Positions 25,089-35,443 of a stretch of 64,000 nucleotides of DNA are shown here, piece after piece. A program made the position numbers and the translations under genes. Source of the DNA: Paenibacillus borealis (GTDB lineage Bacteria > Bacillota > Bacilli > Paenibacillales > Paenibacillaceae); the NCBI RefSeq assembly GCF_000758665.1, contig NZ_CP009285.1, forward strand, positions 6,634,001 to 6,698,000, read 5' to 3'. The notes under the pieces were generated by a model, which had not been told where the DNA came from, made no database searches, and saw only the letters and a list, made by a program, of their open reading frames with translations. Every line of letters starts with the position of its first letter. Positions within the stretch are counted from its first letter, which is position 1.

Positions 25089-26648
25089 TTAGCGCACCAG
25101 CTCGAAATTAAATCCGGAATGATTATCATCGAGCTGCTGAAGGATTGTATTCACAATCAAGCTAAGCAGATTCAACGTCCCCTGATACCCGATAATGGGA
25201 TAACGGTGCATATGATGACGGTCAAAGATCGGGAATCCGACCCGGATCAGCGGTACATCGGCATCCTTAGCGGCGAATTTCAGATGTGAGCTGCCAATGG
25301 CCAGATCAACCGTATCATTCAGCAGCAGCGAGCGCATATGCCACAGATCTTTACCCACATGCACAGTTGCTTCTGAGCCGTACGGGCTGGTGGCGAGAAG
25401 CGCCTCTGCTTCATCCTTGAACTTCACTTCATTGTAATCGACATCACCGTTCGAGCAGACGATATGCACCGGCTCCATTCCGGTTTCCAGGCAGAAGCCG
25501 ATTAGTCCGATCAGCAGATCCGGATCACCTACAAGCGCAACCCGCTTGCCGTGCAGGTAAGGATGACTGTCCATGAGCGCATCTACTACGCGGCCGCGTT
25601 CTTCAGTAAGTGAAGCAGGAACCGGCAGGCCGGTCAGTTCGCTGATCGCCTCCAGCAATTGATCCGTACCTTTAATCCCAAGCGGCGTGGATAATGCAGA
25701 AATCTGCTGATTCCAGGTGCCACTGATATATTCCTGCGTCTTCTTCAGCGTATATTTTTGCAGGGACAGGGTTCCCAGTGCATTGGCTGCCTGCGGAACA
25801 TCCTCAAGCTTCGTGCCGCCATAGTAATACTCGTATTCTCCTGTGGCAGGTGAGTCATAGTTCCCGCTGTGATCTCCCAGGATGGTGTACTTCGTATCAA
25901 AAGCTGCCAGAATCTTGCGGAGCTCAGCAAAGTTACCGGTGTATGGCTCAAAGCCAAGCAGAACATTCAGCTTCTCACCGCTATCCGCACCGCTTCCAGG
26001 CTTACTCTCGATTCCCGAACGGGTGTAGAGGTAGCTCAGAATACCTTTGATCATGGCGTCATAGCCAGTGATATGTGAACCGACGAAGCTCGGTGTATTG
26101 CAGTAAGCCACTGGATATTCTTCACTGATCACCCCTTTAATCCGGGCATTGCCGATAAAGGAATTCAGGTCGTCCCCGATAACCTCAGCCATACAGGTGG
26201 TACAGATCGCAACCATCTCCGGTTTGTACAGCGCGACACTGTTCTCAAGACCATCGATCAGGTTGTTCATTCCGCCGAATACGGCTGCATCCTCTGTCAT
26301 TGATGTGGAAACGGATGGCGTCGGTTCTTTGAAGTGGCGGCTGAGATGGCTGCGGAAGTAGGCGTTGCAGCCCTGCGAGCCGTGTACAAACGGCAGTGTT
26401 TTCTCAAACCCGAGCGCGGCCATTACGGAACCCAGCGGCTGGCAGGCTTTGTGCGGATTGATGACCACATTCTGGCGGTTAAAGTTCTTCTCCATATATT
26501 CAGCGGATTTGGAGTAAGCGAGTGCTTCAGCAGTTTCCTGCTCGCTGCAAGGCGCTTCGAACTGTTTCTTGTTCTCCCGCTGCTGAACATAACGCTCTTC
26601 CTTAAACAAGCTCGTATTATCTTTAATGTTCAGTTCATCCTTGCTCAT
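25089..26648 (-). CDS. nifK: Nitrogenase molybdenum-iron protein beta chain
   Basis: The beta subunit of the MoFe protein, 519 residues. The three P-cluster cysteines lie in [24 protein letters not shown] and [14 protein letters not shown]. Other typical stretches are [42 protein letters not shown] and the terminal [24 protein letters not shown]. The ATG at 26648 has AGGAGG upstream and overlaps nifD by four bases (ATGA), which fits equal expression of the two subunits. A longer frame to 26699 is nifD 3' shadow. The N-terminus is moderately extended, as in other Gram-positive NifK. Confidence 0.98.
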   Translation of the reverse strand: MSKDELNIKDNTSLFKEERYVQQRENKKQFEAPCSEQETAEALAYSKSAEYMEKNFNRQNVVINPHKACQPLGSVMAALGFEKTLPFVHGSQGCNAYFRSHLSRHFKEPTPSVSTSMTEDAAVFGGMNNLIDGLENSVALYKPEMVAICTTCMAEVIGDDLNSFIGNARIKGVISEEYPVAYCNTPSFVGSHITGYDAMIKGILSYLYTRSGIESKPGSGADSGEKLNVLLGFEPYTGNFAELRKILAAFDTKYTILGDHSGNYDSPATGEYEYYYGGTKLEDVPQAANALGTLSLQKYTLKKTQEYISGTWNQQISALSTPLGIKGTDQLLEAISELTGLPVPASLTEERGRVVDALMDSHPYLHGKRVALVGDPDLLIGLIGFCLETGMEPVHIVCSNGDVDYNEVKFKDEAEALLATSPYGSEATVHVGKDLWHMRSLLLNDTVDLAIGSSHLKFAAKDADVPLIRVGFPIFDRHHMHRYPIIGYQGTLNLLSLIVNTILQQLDDNHSGFNFELVR

Positions 26649-28102
26649 ATGCTCGCCTCCTCTGGCTGGATTTTGGATTTCCGGGTGACCAGATCCCATA
26701 CCGGGCTGTTCACCGTCATATCCATATCCTTGGCAAAAACCTTAAATCCGTCGAAGCCATGATACGGACCGCTGTAATCCCAGGAGTGCATCTGACGGAA
26801 CGGAACACCCATTTTGTGATACACATACTTCTCTTTCACACCCGAACCTACCAGATCAATGTTCATTCTCTGGGTGAGCTCTTCCAGCTCATAGGCTGTA
26901 GGGTCATCCATAATGATTGTTCCTTCCTGCAGCATCGGAAGCATCTTCTCGTAGTCATCTTTATGGGCGAATTCATAACCGGAAGCCACGATATCCATCC
27001 CCAGATCCTCATACGCTCCGATGGTATGGCGGGAACGTAGTCCGCCGATCATCAGCATGACGGTTTTATTCTCCAGCCGGGGTCTGAATTTATTGATAAT
27101 GGCATCCATCACCGGCTTATATTTGGCAATCATCTTTTCGCAGTTCTCTTGAATGGTTGCATCGAACAGGGCCGCAATCGCCCGCAGGCTCTCATACGTC
27201 TTCGTTGGCCCGAAGAAGTTGTATTCCAGCCAGGGAATGCCGTAAGCCTTCTCCATATGATCCACCATGTAGTTCATTGAACGGTGGCAGTGAATCAGGT
27301 TCAGCTTCGCCTTGTGAGCCACTTCCAGCTCATTGAGGGAGCCGTCCCCTGACCATTGGGCAATCACGCGCAGGCCCATTTCTTCCAGCAGGATACGGGA
27401 GGCCCAGGCGTCACCGCCGATATTATAGTCGCCGATAATGTTGACATCATACGGGCCGGTCTCCGCCAGCTCCGCACGGCCCATGACGAAATCGCGGATG
27501 GCGTCGTTCGCGATATGGTGGCCCAGCGATTGGCTGACCCCCCGGAACCCTTCACAGCGCACGGGAACAATCGGCATATCCAGCTCTTTGGACATCTTCT
27601 TGGATACCGCTTCAATATCATCGCCGATCAGACCGACCGGGCATTCCGATTGAACCGAGATCCCTTTGGCCAGCGGGAACATTTCGGTGATTTCACGCAT
27701 GATTACGGCCAGCTTCTTATCTCCGCCGAAGACAATATCCGTCTCCTGAAAATCACTGGTGATCTGCATCGCCGTAAAGTTGTCAATGCCCAGCGTACCG
27801 TTCGCGAAGTTACGGCGTGAGCCCCAGCTGTACTGACCGCAGCCGACCGGTCCATGACTAATGTGAACCATATCCTTGATCGGCCCCCATACTACACCTT
27901 TGGAGCCTGCATAGGCACAACCGCGCGGAGTCATCACACCCGGCCGGGATTTAATGTTGGACTTGACTGCGCAAGTCCCGCAATCTATTGCGTTATCGGT
28001 AGCAACCTGGAAATGCTTCTCGCGGTCTTTCCTCGCTTTTTTCGGATAAGCTTCCAGAACTTCTTCTACCAGTTTTTTATTTTCTTCGATATTCAGTCCC
28101 AT
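26645..28102 (-). CDS. nifD: Nitrogenase molybdenum-iron protein alpha chain
   Basis: The alpha subunit that holds FeMo-cofactor, 485 residues. From the ATG at 28102 the key residues fall at the positions known from Azotobacter: P-cluster Cys62, Cys88 and Cys154; active-site Val70, Arg96, Gln191 and His195. The cofactor ligands are Cys272 (LIHCHRS) and His439 ([13 protein letters not shown]). This identifies a molybdenum enzyme rather than a Vnf or Anf type. The ribosome site is GGAGGG. It overlaps nifK by four bases. Confidence 0.98.
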   Translation of the reverse strand: MGLNIEENKKLVEEVLEAYPKKARKDREKHFQVATDNAIDCGTCAVKSNIKSRPGVMTPRGCAYAGSKGVVWGPIKDMVHISHGPVGCGQYSWGSRRNFANGTLGIDNFTAMQITSDFQETDIVFGGDKKLAVIMREITEMFPLAKGISVQSECPVGLIGDDIEAVSKKMSKELDMPIVPVRCEGFRGVSQSLGHHIANDAIRDFVMGRAELAETGPYDVNIIGDYNIGGDAWASRILLEEMGLRVIAQWSGDGSLNELEVAHKAKLNLIHCHRSMNYMVDHMEKAYGIPWLEYNFFGPTKTYESLRAIAALFDATIQENCEKMIAKYKPVMDAIINKFRPRLENKTVMLMIGGLRSRHTIGAYEDLGMDIVASGYEFAHKDDYEKMLPMLQEGTIIMDDPTAYELEELTQRMNIDLVGSGVKEKYVYHKMGVPFRQMHSWDYSGPYHGFDGFKVFAKDMDMTVNSPVWDLVTRKSKIQPEEASI

Positions 28103-28136
28103 GTATTGACCCTCCTTTTCTTGATGGCTTAGAGTC

Positions 28137-29006
<870 letters not shown>

Positions 29007-29009
29007 TCA

Positions 29010-30377
29010 TCATCCCTTCGAAATGTTTATATTTTCAAAATAAGAGCTGTACTTGACGCTTTCGAGAATGGCTTCCTGAATTCCGCCTTTGCGGACGAGG
29101 GGCAAGACTCCGATTTTGTTCAGGCTGGCTCTTGGAGCGTCACCGATACCGGAGCAGAGAAGAATGCGGCAATCACTTAGAATGGATATGATTTCTTGCA
29201 GCGTGGCGGTTTTGTCACCGTTACAGTCTGCTTTGCCATGACAGTATGCTTGTATCTTGCGGACACCCAGCAGCTGTACATCTGCGCCGTCAGTGTCATA
29301 AATCAGAAACTCAGTGGCATGCCCGAAATGCTGATTGACCTTGTCGCCGCCTCTTGTAGCCACTGCGACTCTGGTCTTCGGTCCGCCTGCCTGAATGCGT
29401 CTGGCCTGTTTAGCTTTGACGCGCTCACGGATTTTGGTATCCAGCTCACGCTGGAACATTGCCCTGGCTTCTTCATTAATGACCGGTTCAGCTTCCATTG
29501 CTTCAAGCGGGAAATCCTGATTGCGGTCCTGGCCCAGCAGCCCGATCGCATCCGCCCGGCATTGGCGGCAATGGCGCATGACCTTCATTCCGTCACGGCC
29601 GAGCAGCTCCTGCAGATTTAACAATTCCTTCGGACGGGGCGCCTTGCGCCCATCCGCTTCGTACTGGCTGCCCGGTGCGATAATCAGCGGTGTTACATTA
29701 TGCAGTGTGGCCCCGAGTTCTTTTACTCTTTGGGACACGGCGGGCAGATGATGATCGTTGACCCCCGGAATCATAATCGAATTCACTTTGACCAGAATCC
29801 CCAGCTTCGCCAGCATCTCAAGCCCCAGCAATTGACGGCTGATCAGCAGTTCAGCTGCTTCCCTTCCTTCGTACCGGACCCCTTCGTCGAATACCCAGGG
29901 ATAAATCGCCTGGCCGACATCAGGATCAATGGCATTGATGGTGATGGTGACATGACGGATGCCAAGCTCGATAATCTCATCCACATGCCGGTACAGCGTA
30001 AGTCCGTTAGTACTGAGGCAGAGTGACACATCTGGCACATACTTCTTGACCCGGGCAAAGGTATCAAACGTCTGTTCCGGATTCGCCAGAGGATCTCCGG
30101 GTCCGGCCACACCCACTACCGAGAGCTGCATCAGCTGAGCGGCAACGCCCCTCACCTTTCGTTCTGCCTGCTCCGGCGTAAGCACTTCACTGACCACGCC
30201 CGGCCTACTTTCATTTACACAGTCGAACTTGCGGTTGCAGTAATTGCACTGGATGTTACAGGCGGGAGCAACCGGGATGTGCATCCGGGCATAAAACCGG
30301 TGGGCCTCCTCGCTGTAGCAAGGGTGGCGGCTAATCTCCTCCTCCGCTTCACTTGATATACATGACGGCTGCATCAT
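29010..30377 (-). CDS. nifB: Radical-SAM FeMo-cofactor synthase NifB with NifX-like tail
   Basis: Fuses two [4Fe-4S] clusters and inserts the carbide to make NifB-co, the precursor of FeMo-cofactor. It is 455 residues. The radical SAM motif is Cys40, Cys44 and Cys47 in CNIQCNYCNRKFDC. VVGVAGPGDPLANPEQTFDTF and LCLSTNGL are typical of NifB. The last 120 residues (KTRVAVATRGGDKVNQHFGHATEF) form a NifX-like domain. It is the first gene of the operon. The ATG at 30377 has AGGAGG 6-7 bases upstream; a longer frame to 30452 enters the untranslated leader. Confidence 0.97.
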   Translation of the reverse strand: MMQPSCISSEAEEEISRHPCYSEEAHRFYARMHIPVAPACNIQCNYCNRKFDCVNESRPGVVSEVLTPEQAERKVRGVAAQLMQLSVVGVAGPGDPLANPEQTFDTFARVKKYVPDVSLCLSTNGLTLYRHVDEIIELGIRHVTITINAIDPDVGQAIYPWVFDEGVRYEGREAAELLISRQLLGLEMLAKLGILVKVNSIMIPGVNDHHLPAVSQRVKELGATLHNVTPLIIAPGSQYEADGRKAPRPKELLNLQELLGRDGMKVMRHCRQCRADAIGLLGQDRNQDFPLEAMEAEPVINEEARAMFQRELDTKIRERVKAKQARRIQAGGPKTRVAVATRGGDKVNQHFGHATEFLIYDTDGADVQLLGVRKIQAYCHGKADCNGDKTATLQEIISILSDCRILLCSGIGDAPRASLNKIGVLPLVRKGGIQEAILESVKYSSYFENINISKG

Positions 30378-30432
30378 TTCCCACCTCCTGAATGTTTTAC
30401 GGAGCATTACTCCATTGAAACCACTTCGCAGT

Positions 30433-30466
30433 AAAACTCGCTTCGGAAGCATCAGCTTACGTTTTG
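30433..30466 (-). repeat. Dispersed repeat copy in the nif leader
   Basis: A diverged copy of the 34-bp unit duplicated at 1542-1609, located in the 5' untranslated leader of nifB. Its minus-strand version folds as GGAAGC/GCTTCC with an inner AGCT pair. Confidence 0.6.
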
Positions 30467-30527
30467 TGAGCTAAGCTTCCCTGGCATTCCCATATGCGAC
30501 AGTCAACTGGCTGCCAGCTTGGTAAAG

Positions 30528-30544
30528 TGTTAAGTTAATTAACA
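30528..30544 (-). promoter_or_regulatory. GlnR/TnrA-type box downstream of the nif transcription start (site II)
   Basis: TGTTA-N7-TAACA, an exact match to the TGTNA-N7-TNACA consensus. Its centre is about 33 bases inside the predicted transcript, where binding should repress. GlnR binding is inferred from motif. Confidence 0.82.
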
Positions 30545-30575
30545 TAAACCTCGCTTGACCGCTTTAATTAGTCTC

Positions 30576-30604
30576 ATCATATTTTCATAACGGGGTATCG
30601 TCAA
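30576..30604 (-). promoter_or_regulatory. nifB: Vegetative (sigma-A) promoter of the nif operon
   Basis: Minus strand: -35 TTGACG (30604-30599), 17-bp spacer, -10 TATGAT (30581-30576). Transcription should start near 30569, giving a leader of about 190 bases. No convincing sigma-54 promoter was found, in keeping with known Paenibacillus nif regulation. Confidence 0.87.
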
Positions 30605-30663
30605 TTAGGATAAAGCTTGATTTGCCCTTTATTTCCTTATGTTTGCAGTTTCGACATATCAGA

Positions 30664-30680
30664 TGTTAAGTTATATAACT
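30664..30680. promoter_or_regulatory. GlnR/TnrA-type box upstream of the nif promoter (site I)
   Basis: TGTTA-N7-TAACT, one mismatch from the consensus TGTNA-N7-TNACA. Its centre is about 100 bases upstream of the nif start, where activator binding is plausible. It is also about 65 bp upstream of the terC -35, so it could affect either promoter. Confidence 0.68.
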
Positions 30681-30744
30681 TAGACATACCATGTTTCCGT
30701 TTTCAAAACAGTCATCTCCGATTGATATTTATTCTCATAAGCAT

Positions 30745-30773
30745 TGACAACGCCTCTCAACTCATATATGATA
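30745..30773 (+). promoter_or_regulatory. Sigma-A promoter of the terC riboswitch transcript
   Basis: Perfect -35 TTGACA (30745-30750), 17-bp spacer, -10 TATGAT (30768-30773). Transcription should start near 30780, some 35 bases before the aptamer. It is divergent from the nif promoter. Confidence 0.9.
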
Positions 30774-30811
30774 CTTTTAGTCAGATACGTAAATCCTAAA
30801 ATTTCATATAT

Positions 30812-30914
30812 CCCGTAAAGGGGAGTAGCTGTTAGATAAAATCGTCAATACGAGAATATGAGGATATTCTCCGGTTTTATCGGCAATTTATCATTGTTAG
30901 CGAGACCTTTACCA
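30812..30914 (+). promoter_or_regulatory. yybP-ykoY manganese riboswitch (aptamer)
   Basis: The 5' end AAAGGGGAGTAGC and the 3' end GCGAGACCTTTACC are the hallmark ends of the yybP-ykoY class and pair to form its closing stem. The aptamer senses Mn2+ and in this class turns on Mn2+ exporters and TerC/YkoY proteins. The 3' strand also pairs with the terminator arm that follows, so ligand binding would favour read-through. Confidence 0.93.
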
Positions 30915-30966
30915 ATCAGGTTACCTTTATTCCAAAGGCTAATCTGTTTGGTAAAGGTCTTTTTTA
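30903..30966 (+). terminator. Riboswitch-controlled terminator before terC
   Basis: AGACCTTTACCAA pairs with TTTGGTAAAGGTCT, followed by T6. Its 5' arm overlaps the last part of the aptamer, the standard layout of a transcriptional ON switch. Confidence 0.9.
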
Positions 30967-31045
30967 TATAGTTTTGGTTACAATAATGGTAATAAGGGTA
31001 TTTTTTGCTAAAAAGTATCCGGAGCCACATGAGGAGGAAACAGTA

Positions 31046-31873
31046 ATGGATTGGGGATTATTATTAGAATACGGATGGGTGTTGCTCGTTCTGGTCGCAC
31101 TGGAAGGGCTGCTTGCCGCAGACAACGCACTCGTACTGGCAATCATGGTTAAACATCTTCCTGATGAGGAACGTAAGAAGGCGCTCTTTTACGGATTGGC
31201 AGGAGCGTTTGTGTTCAGGTTCGGATCGCTTTTCGTCATCTCTTATCTGGTCGATATCTGGCAGGTACAAGCTATCGGCGCAATTTATCTGTTATTTATC
31301 GCGGGGAATCACATCTTCCGGAAATTGTTGTTCAAGAAGCCCGTCACGGATGAAGCAGCTGAAAGCGGCACTTCCGGGGCCGTCAACAAGAAGAAATCCA
31401 GCTTCTGGTTCACTGTACTTAAGGTTGAGATTGCAGATATCGCCTTTGCAGTAGACTCCATCCTTGCAGCTGTCGCTCTCGCCGTCGCCCTTCCGCCAAG
31501 CGGAATCGGCCACATTGGCGGCCTCGACGGCGGACAGTTCCTCGTCATCTTTGCGGGCGGATTCATCGGACTGGTTATTATGCGGTTTGCTGCTTCGTTC
31601 TTCGTCAAGCTGCTGCACACCCGTCCAGGTCTTGAAATCGCAGCCTTCTTCATTGTCGGCTGGGTCGGTATTAAGCTCGCAGTCATCACCCTGGCACATC
31701 CTTCGCTGGGTGTGCTGTCCGAAGATTTCGCACACAGCACTTGGTGGAAGCTCACCTTCTACGTGGTTCTGATTATTATTGCCGCTACCGGCTGGTTCAT
31801 GAGCAGCATCAAGACCGAAGAAAATGTCGGCGAGAATCCCGTCCGGGAAGTCGATAAGCAGCTCGGCAAATAA
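31046..31873 (+). CDS. TerC/YkoY family membrane protein
   Basis: A 275-residue integral membrane protein with about seven helices. The two TerC signatures are ALEGLLAADNALVLAIMVKHLP in the first third and VEIADIAFAVDSILAAVALAVALP after the central loop; their acidic residues are thought to bind metal. YkoY/TerC proteins export or metallate with Mn2+, which agrees with the manganese riboswitch upstream. The ATG at 31046 has GAGGAGG 8 bases upstream. The central loop (about 115-135) is polar and Lys-rich. It is the sole gene of its transcript and ends in a bidirectional terminator. Confidence 0.93.
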   Translation: MDWGLLLEYGWVLLVLVALEGLLAADNALVLAIMVKHLPDEERKKALFYGLAGAFVFRFGSLFVISYLVDIWQVQAIGAIYLLFIAGNHIFRKLLFKKPVTDEAAESGTSGAVNKKKSSFWFTVLKVEIADIAFAVDSILAAVALAVALPPSGIGHIGGLDGGQFLVIFAGGFIGLVIMRFAASFFVKLLHTRPGLEIAAFFIVGWVGIKLAVITLAHPSLGVLSEDFAHSTWWKLTFYVVLIIIAATGWFMSSIKTEENVGENPVREVDKQLGK

Positions 31874-31898
31874 GCTTCACAACGTAATAATAGGATTC

Positions 31899-31936
31899 AA
31901 AAAGCCCGTTCCCGCCATAATGGCGGGAACGGGCTT
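31899..31936. terminator. Bidirectional terminator between terC and the YcdB/SLH gene
   Basis: Stem AAAGCCCGTTCCCGCCA / TGGCGGGAACGGGCTTT with A and T runs at both ends. It serves both convergent genes. Confidence 0.93.
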
Positions 31937-31952
31937 TGCTGTTGTCTATTCT

Positions 31953-34295
31953 TTATTGGCCGATCGGCTGATCAGTTTTGCCTTGCAGCTCCACCAGCTT
32001 AATGATTACACCCGCCGCCTGCGCCTTCGTTACGATTTGCTGCGGATTGAACTTCCCGTTCTCTCCCTGCAGCAGTCCCAGCTTCACGGCCAGTGCTACA
32101 GCGCCTTTATCCTTAATTGCCGCACTGTCACTGAAGCTGGTTAGGACAGAGTCATTCCCCAGAAAAGCTGAAAGCTTATCGTACTTCAGGAAGGAGGCCA
32201 GCAGGACGGCGAGTTGTTCGCGGCTTAGCTTACTCTCAGGCTGCAGCGCAGCCTCTCTGCTGATCCATTCACGCTCCGCCGCGTAGCTGATGGCTTCATA
32301 ATAAGGGCTGTCCGGGCTCACACCAGCCACTGCTTTCGGCTCAGAACCATTCGAATATCCAGCATAATATGGCGTTGAGGATCTGGCAATCAGGGTAAAC
32401 CAGTCACCGGCCGTTATCTCCTGGTCCGGATTCACCTTCTTGTCCGCATCTACGCTGATCACGCCGTATCTCAGCAGCTCGGTCAGTGCCTGCTCTGCAG
32501 CATGGCCCTTAAGATCAACTGCCTCAGCTGTACTTCTTGACTGCAACGGGTTCTCGTAGGTCGTGACCCATTCCTTAGTTTGCGCATCCAGCACCTTATA
32601 GGTATCCTGAGACTCTACCGGAGTCGGAGCATAAACCAGCTTAACCACCGGTTCAACATACTTATTGTCTATATTATATCCGCCTACACTACTGTACTGC
32701 AGCTTCAGATCATATCCGCCGAGATAGCTCTGGAGTGCTTCCTTCTCGGAAACTGCCGGAGCAGGCTTGTCTTTGAGCGCTTCATAACCGGTGCTTCCTG
32801 GATTCATATAGCTTTGCAGTCTGCCGTAAGTATCTATACTTAAGGATATATTACTGTCGCTAACCGGAATACCCTGATAATAGCGTATGAACTGGTAACG
32901 GTATCCTTTCCCGTCCTCAAGGACACTCCACTTCCCTCCATGCTCAGCCAGCTTAAGATTTCCGCTGGCCTTAGGATACAGACGGTTGATAAGCTCTATC
33001 GCCCTCTCCTTGGCTTGTGCCTGATTCAGCTTGGTTCCGCCCGCAGGTGCAGGCTGTTCTTTCAATACCTGGCCTCCATACTGATCCAGCTGGAATTGAA
33101 CGATTTCCCCGGTGCTTGAGTCTACTTCAGCGTAAGTACGCTCCGGCATTGCCATATTTGCAGCCGTGCGGCTTGCTTCCCAGGACAATCTCCAGAGCTT
33201 TTGACCGTCATTCTGGGAATTGACGCCAGGATTTTGGCCCGAAAGCTTGCGTTCTGCGGGGATTGCAACGGTCTGCTGTACAAGCTTTGCTGCTGCCGCT
33301 GCGGTTAATGCGGTGCCGGAGCTTATCGGCTGGAAAGTATTCTTCCGCTCCGGAACAGCCTCATAAGTGACAGCCGCGGAGATCGCCCCCCCTTCGTTAT
33401 CGATGCTTTTGCCGGTCTGGGCATCCACAAGATAGAGGGACTCACTCTCAGGACGCCAACCCAGAATCCAGCGGGTTGCCGCACCATCTTTATATAGAGG
33501 GATATAATAGAGTCCTACTTTGAAATTCTCGGCAAATTTCTTGCTTGCTGATTCCAGGGAGACCGCCGGCTTCGCTGACGGATACACTGCGTCTGTAGAC
33601 GGCTTGATGAATTGAACGATATTTCCGTTCCCATCGACGACTATGTTCAGCATATCTGCTGCCGAGGGAAGTCCGTTTCTCAAAATGCTGAACCTAAAGC
33701 TGTATTCAAACATACCAAAGAGCGCTGCCCTGCTCATATAGTTCTGGTCGTTCTCTTCCAGTATAAGATCAGTGCCTGCCAGCGATGGTGCGGCCAGGGC
33801 AGTAAAGCTGCGGGCTTTCGCCAGTGCCTCCTCCCGGGAGAATTGCGGGGGATAATAGGCATTCTCCCTCAACATAGGATAAGAAATATACGTACTGACC
33901 AGGTCACCAGTCATGGCATCCACCAGACTGGAGAACCCGTAACCCGAGTTGCCCAGCTGATACTGCCACTGGATGTTCCAGACCATCTGGTTTCCGGAAG
34001 GAGGGTACGAGTCCGTGCCAAGCCGTACATTGGATACCGTCGCTTCCTTCAGAACAGGAAACAGCTCTTTTACCTTGGCAATGGCCTGCTCTTGCGTGAA
34101 TTTGGCTTTGGCCGGGTCCGGAGCGGCTGAATTGGCGGTCGGGCCGGCAGCTGTTACAGGGACTGCTGTCATCTCTGAAGTGACGGCGGAAGCCGCGGAG
34201 GCCAGTCCTCCAGGCAGCAGCAATGCGAGCGTTACGGAAGTGATCAGTGCAGTTCTGGCTGCTTGCTGAATAAATTGATTACGGTTGCTGTTCAA
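31953..34295 (-). CDS. Surface protein with YcdB/YcdC-type repeats and SLH domains
   Basis: A secreted cell-wall-attached protein of 780 residues. Signal peptide with cleavage near SASA. Two YcdB/YcdC (PepSY-like) units follow, about 60-310 and 330-590; each has FTQEQAIAKVKELFP-like helices and strands such as VDAMTGDLVSTYISYP and VDAQTGKSIDNEGG. The last 190 residues hold S-layer homology repeats (GVISVDADKKVNPDQEITAGDW, LSREQLAVLLASFLKY, LGLLQGENGKFNPQQIVTKAQAA), which anchor to pyruvylated wall polymer. The start is TTG at 34295 with GAGGAGG 10 bases upstream; a nearby ATG is out of frame. No enzyme activity can be assigned. Confidence 0.9.
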   Translation of the reverse strand: MNSNRNQFIQQAARTALITSVTLALLLPGGLASAASAVTSEMTAVPVTAAGPTANSAAPDPAKAKFTQEQAIAKVKELFPVLKEATVSNVRLGTDSYPPSGNQMVWNIQWQYQLGNSGYGFSSLVDAMTGDLVSTYISYPMLRENAYYPPQFSREEALAKARSFTALAAPSLAGTDLILEENDQNYMSRAALFGMFEYSFRFSILRNGLPSAADMLNIVVDGNGNIVQFIKPSTDAVYPSAKPAVSLESASKKFAENFKVGLYYIPLYKDGAATRWILGWRPESESLYLVDAQTGKSIDNEGGAISAAVTYEAVPERKNTFQPISSGTALTAAAAAKLVQQTVAIPAERKLSGQNPGVNSQNDGQKLWRLSWEASRTAANMAMPERTYAEVDSSTGEIVQFQLDQYGGQVLKEQPAPAGGTKLNQAQAKERAIELINRLYPKASGNLKLAEHGGKWSVLEDGKGYRYQFIRYYQGIPVSDSNISLSIDTYGRLQSYMNPGSTGYEALKDKPAPAVSEKEALQSYLGGYDLKLQYSSVGGYNIDNKYVEPVVKLVYAPTPVESQDTYKVLDAQTKEWVTTYENPLQSRSTAEAVDLKGHAAEQALTELLRYGVISVDADKKVNPDQEITAGDWFTLIARSSTPYYAGYSNGSEPKAVAGVSPDSPYYEAISYAAEREWISREAALQPESKLSREQLAVLLASFLKYDKLSAFLGNDSVLTSFSDSAAIKDKGAVALAVKLGLLQGENGKFNPQQIVTKAQAAGVIIKLVELQGKTDQPIGQ

Positions 34296-34445
34296 AACAG
34301 TTCATCCTCCTCAAATAAGTAACATGGATATTCTAATTATAAATATATTTAGATATATTTACCATATTATATTTGCGACAGGAAATTACAGCATTCTCAG
34401 CAGATTTATCAGCGGCAGTCCACTCGTACTTCCCTGATTCCAGTC

Positions 34446-35438
34446 TTATTCTCCGGCAATCCCGGAACGTTCTACACTTTCCACGAAATGACGCTGCACG
34501 AATAAGTATAGAATCAGAATCGGCAGGATGGTCAGGATACAGCCGGCCATAATCTGGTTCAGGCCCGTGGGGGCCATGCCGATGGAGCCGGAGGTCATCT
34601 GCGACATTGTTTCCGCCGCCTGATTGTTGGTGCCGTAGAACATGGCCAGCCGCTGCGACAGATTATAGAAATCCGGCGTTGTCAGATACGTATTCGGCTC
34701 GAAGCTGTCGTTCCAATGCCACACTACCGAGAACAGGAAGACGATCAGCATCGCCGGCTTAGCCAGCGGGAACATGATTCTCCAGTAGGTTCTGAACGGT
34801 CCTGCTCCGTCAATCCGGGCTGCTTCTTCCAGCACATTCGGCATTCTCCGGTAGAACTGGACGAAGATGAGGACGAACAAAGCCCCCTTCAGTCCATGGC
34901 CGAACAGCGAAGGAATGACAAACGGCAGATGCGTATTGATCCAGCCCAAGTCACTGAAGAACAGATACAGCGGAACAACGATCGTCTGCGGCGGAACGAG
35001 GAACGTAAACAGCAGCAGCACAAAGCACATCATATATCCAGGGAACCGGTATCTGGCAAAGCCGTAGCCGACCAGCGAGCAGCTAAGAATTTGCAGCACC
35101 GCGCTCCCGAAGGAAATGATCGCACTGTTGGCAAAGCCGCCCCAGAAATTAAGCGCATTCCACGCCAGGCTGTAATTGTGGAAGCTGAGCTTCTTCGGGA
35201 TCCACTGCACGGTGGCATCAGCCACATCCTGCATTTGCATCATGGATTTGGATACCATGTACAGGAGCGGATACAGGAATACAAACGTCAAGCTGAGAAT
35301 GACCAGATAATAGAACGCCACATGGATGACCCGGAACGAGCGCTTAGCTGCCCTGTCCAGCTTCCCGCTGGCTCTCAGGCGGGTGGACAGAGGCTCCATG
35401 TCCGCCGGACGAACCGTACTTGCTGCTTCCTTAAGCAT
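34446..35438 (-). CDS. Carbohydrate ABC transporter permease (MalG type)
   Basis: Inner-membrane permease of a CUT1 sugar importer, 330 residues with six helices. The N-terminal 30 residues are cytoplasmic and basic. The EAA loop is LEEAARIDGAGPFRTYWRIMFPLAKPA. It pairs with the MalF-type permease just upstream (5-bp gap). Together with the DUF5696 gene they form the distal end of the large sugar operon. No ATPase gene is nearby; a shared MsmX-type ATPase elsewhere is likely. Confidence 0.93.
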   Translation of the reverse strand: MLKEAASTVRPADMEPLSTRLRASGKLDRAAKRSFRVIHVAFYYLVILSLTFVFLYPLLYMVSKSMMQMQDVADATVQWIPKKLSFHNYSLAWNALNFWGGFANSAIISFGSAVLQILSCSLVGYGFARYRFPGYMMCFVLLLFTFLVPPQTIVVPLYLFFSDLGWINTHLPFVIPSLFGHGLKGALFVLIFVQFYRRMPNVLEEAARIDGAGPFRTYWRIMFPLAKPAMLIVFLFSVVWHWNDSFEPNTYLTTPDFYNLSQRLAMFYGTNNQAAETMSQMTSGSIGMAPTGLNQIMAGCILTILPILILYLFVQRHFVESVERSGIAGE

Positions 35439-35443
35439 ATGTT

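Noticed and set aside
30501..30520. Possible sigma-54 promoter (GGCAGCCAGTTGAC) before nifB
   Set aside because: The -12 GC is missing at the right spacing, it would lie inside the transcript, and a good sigma-A promoter exists upstream.
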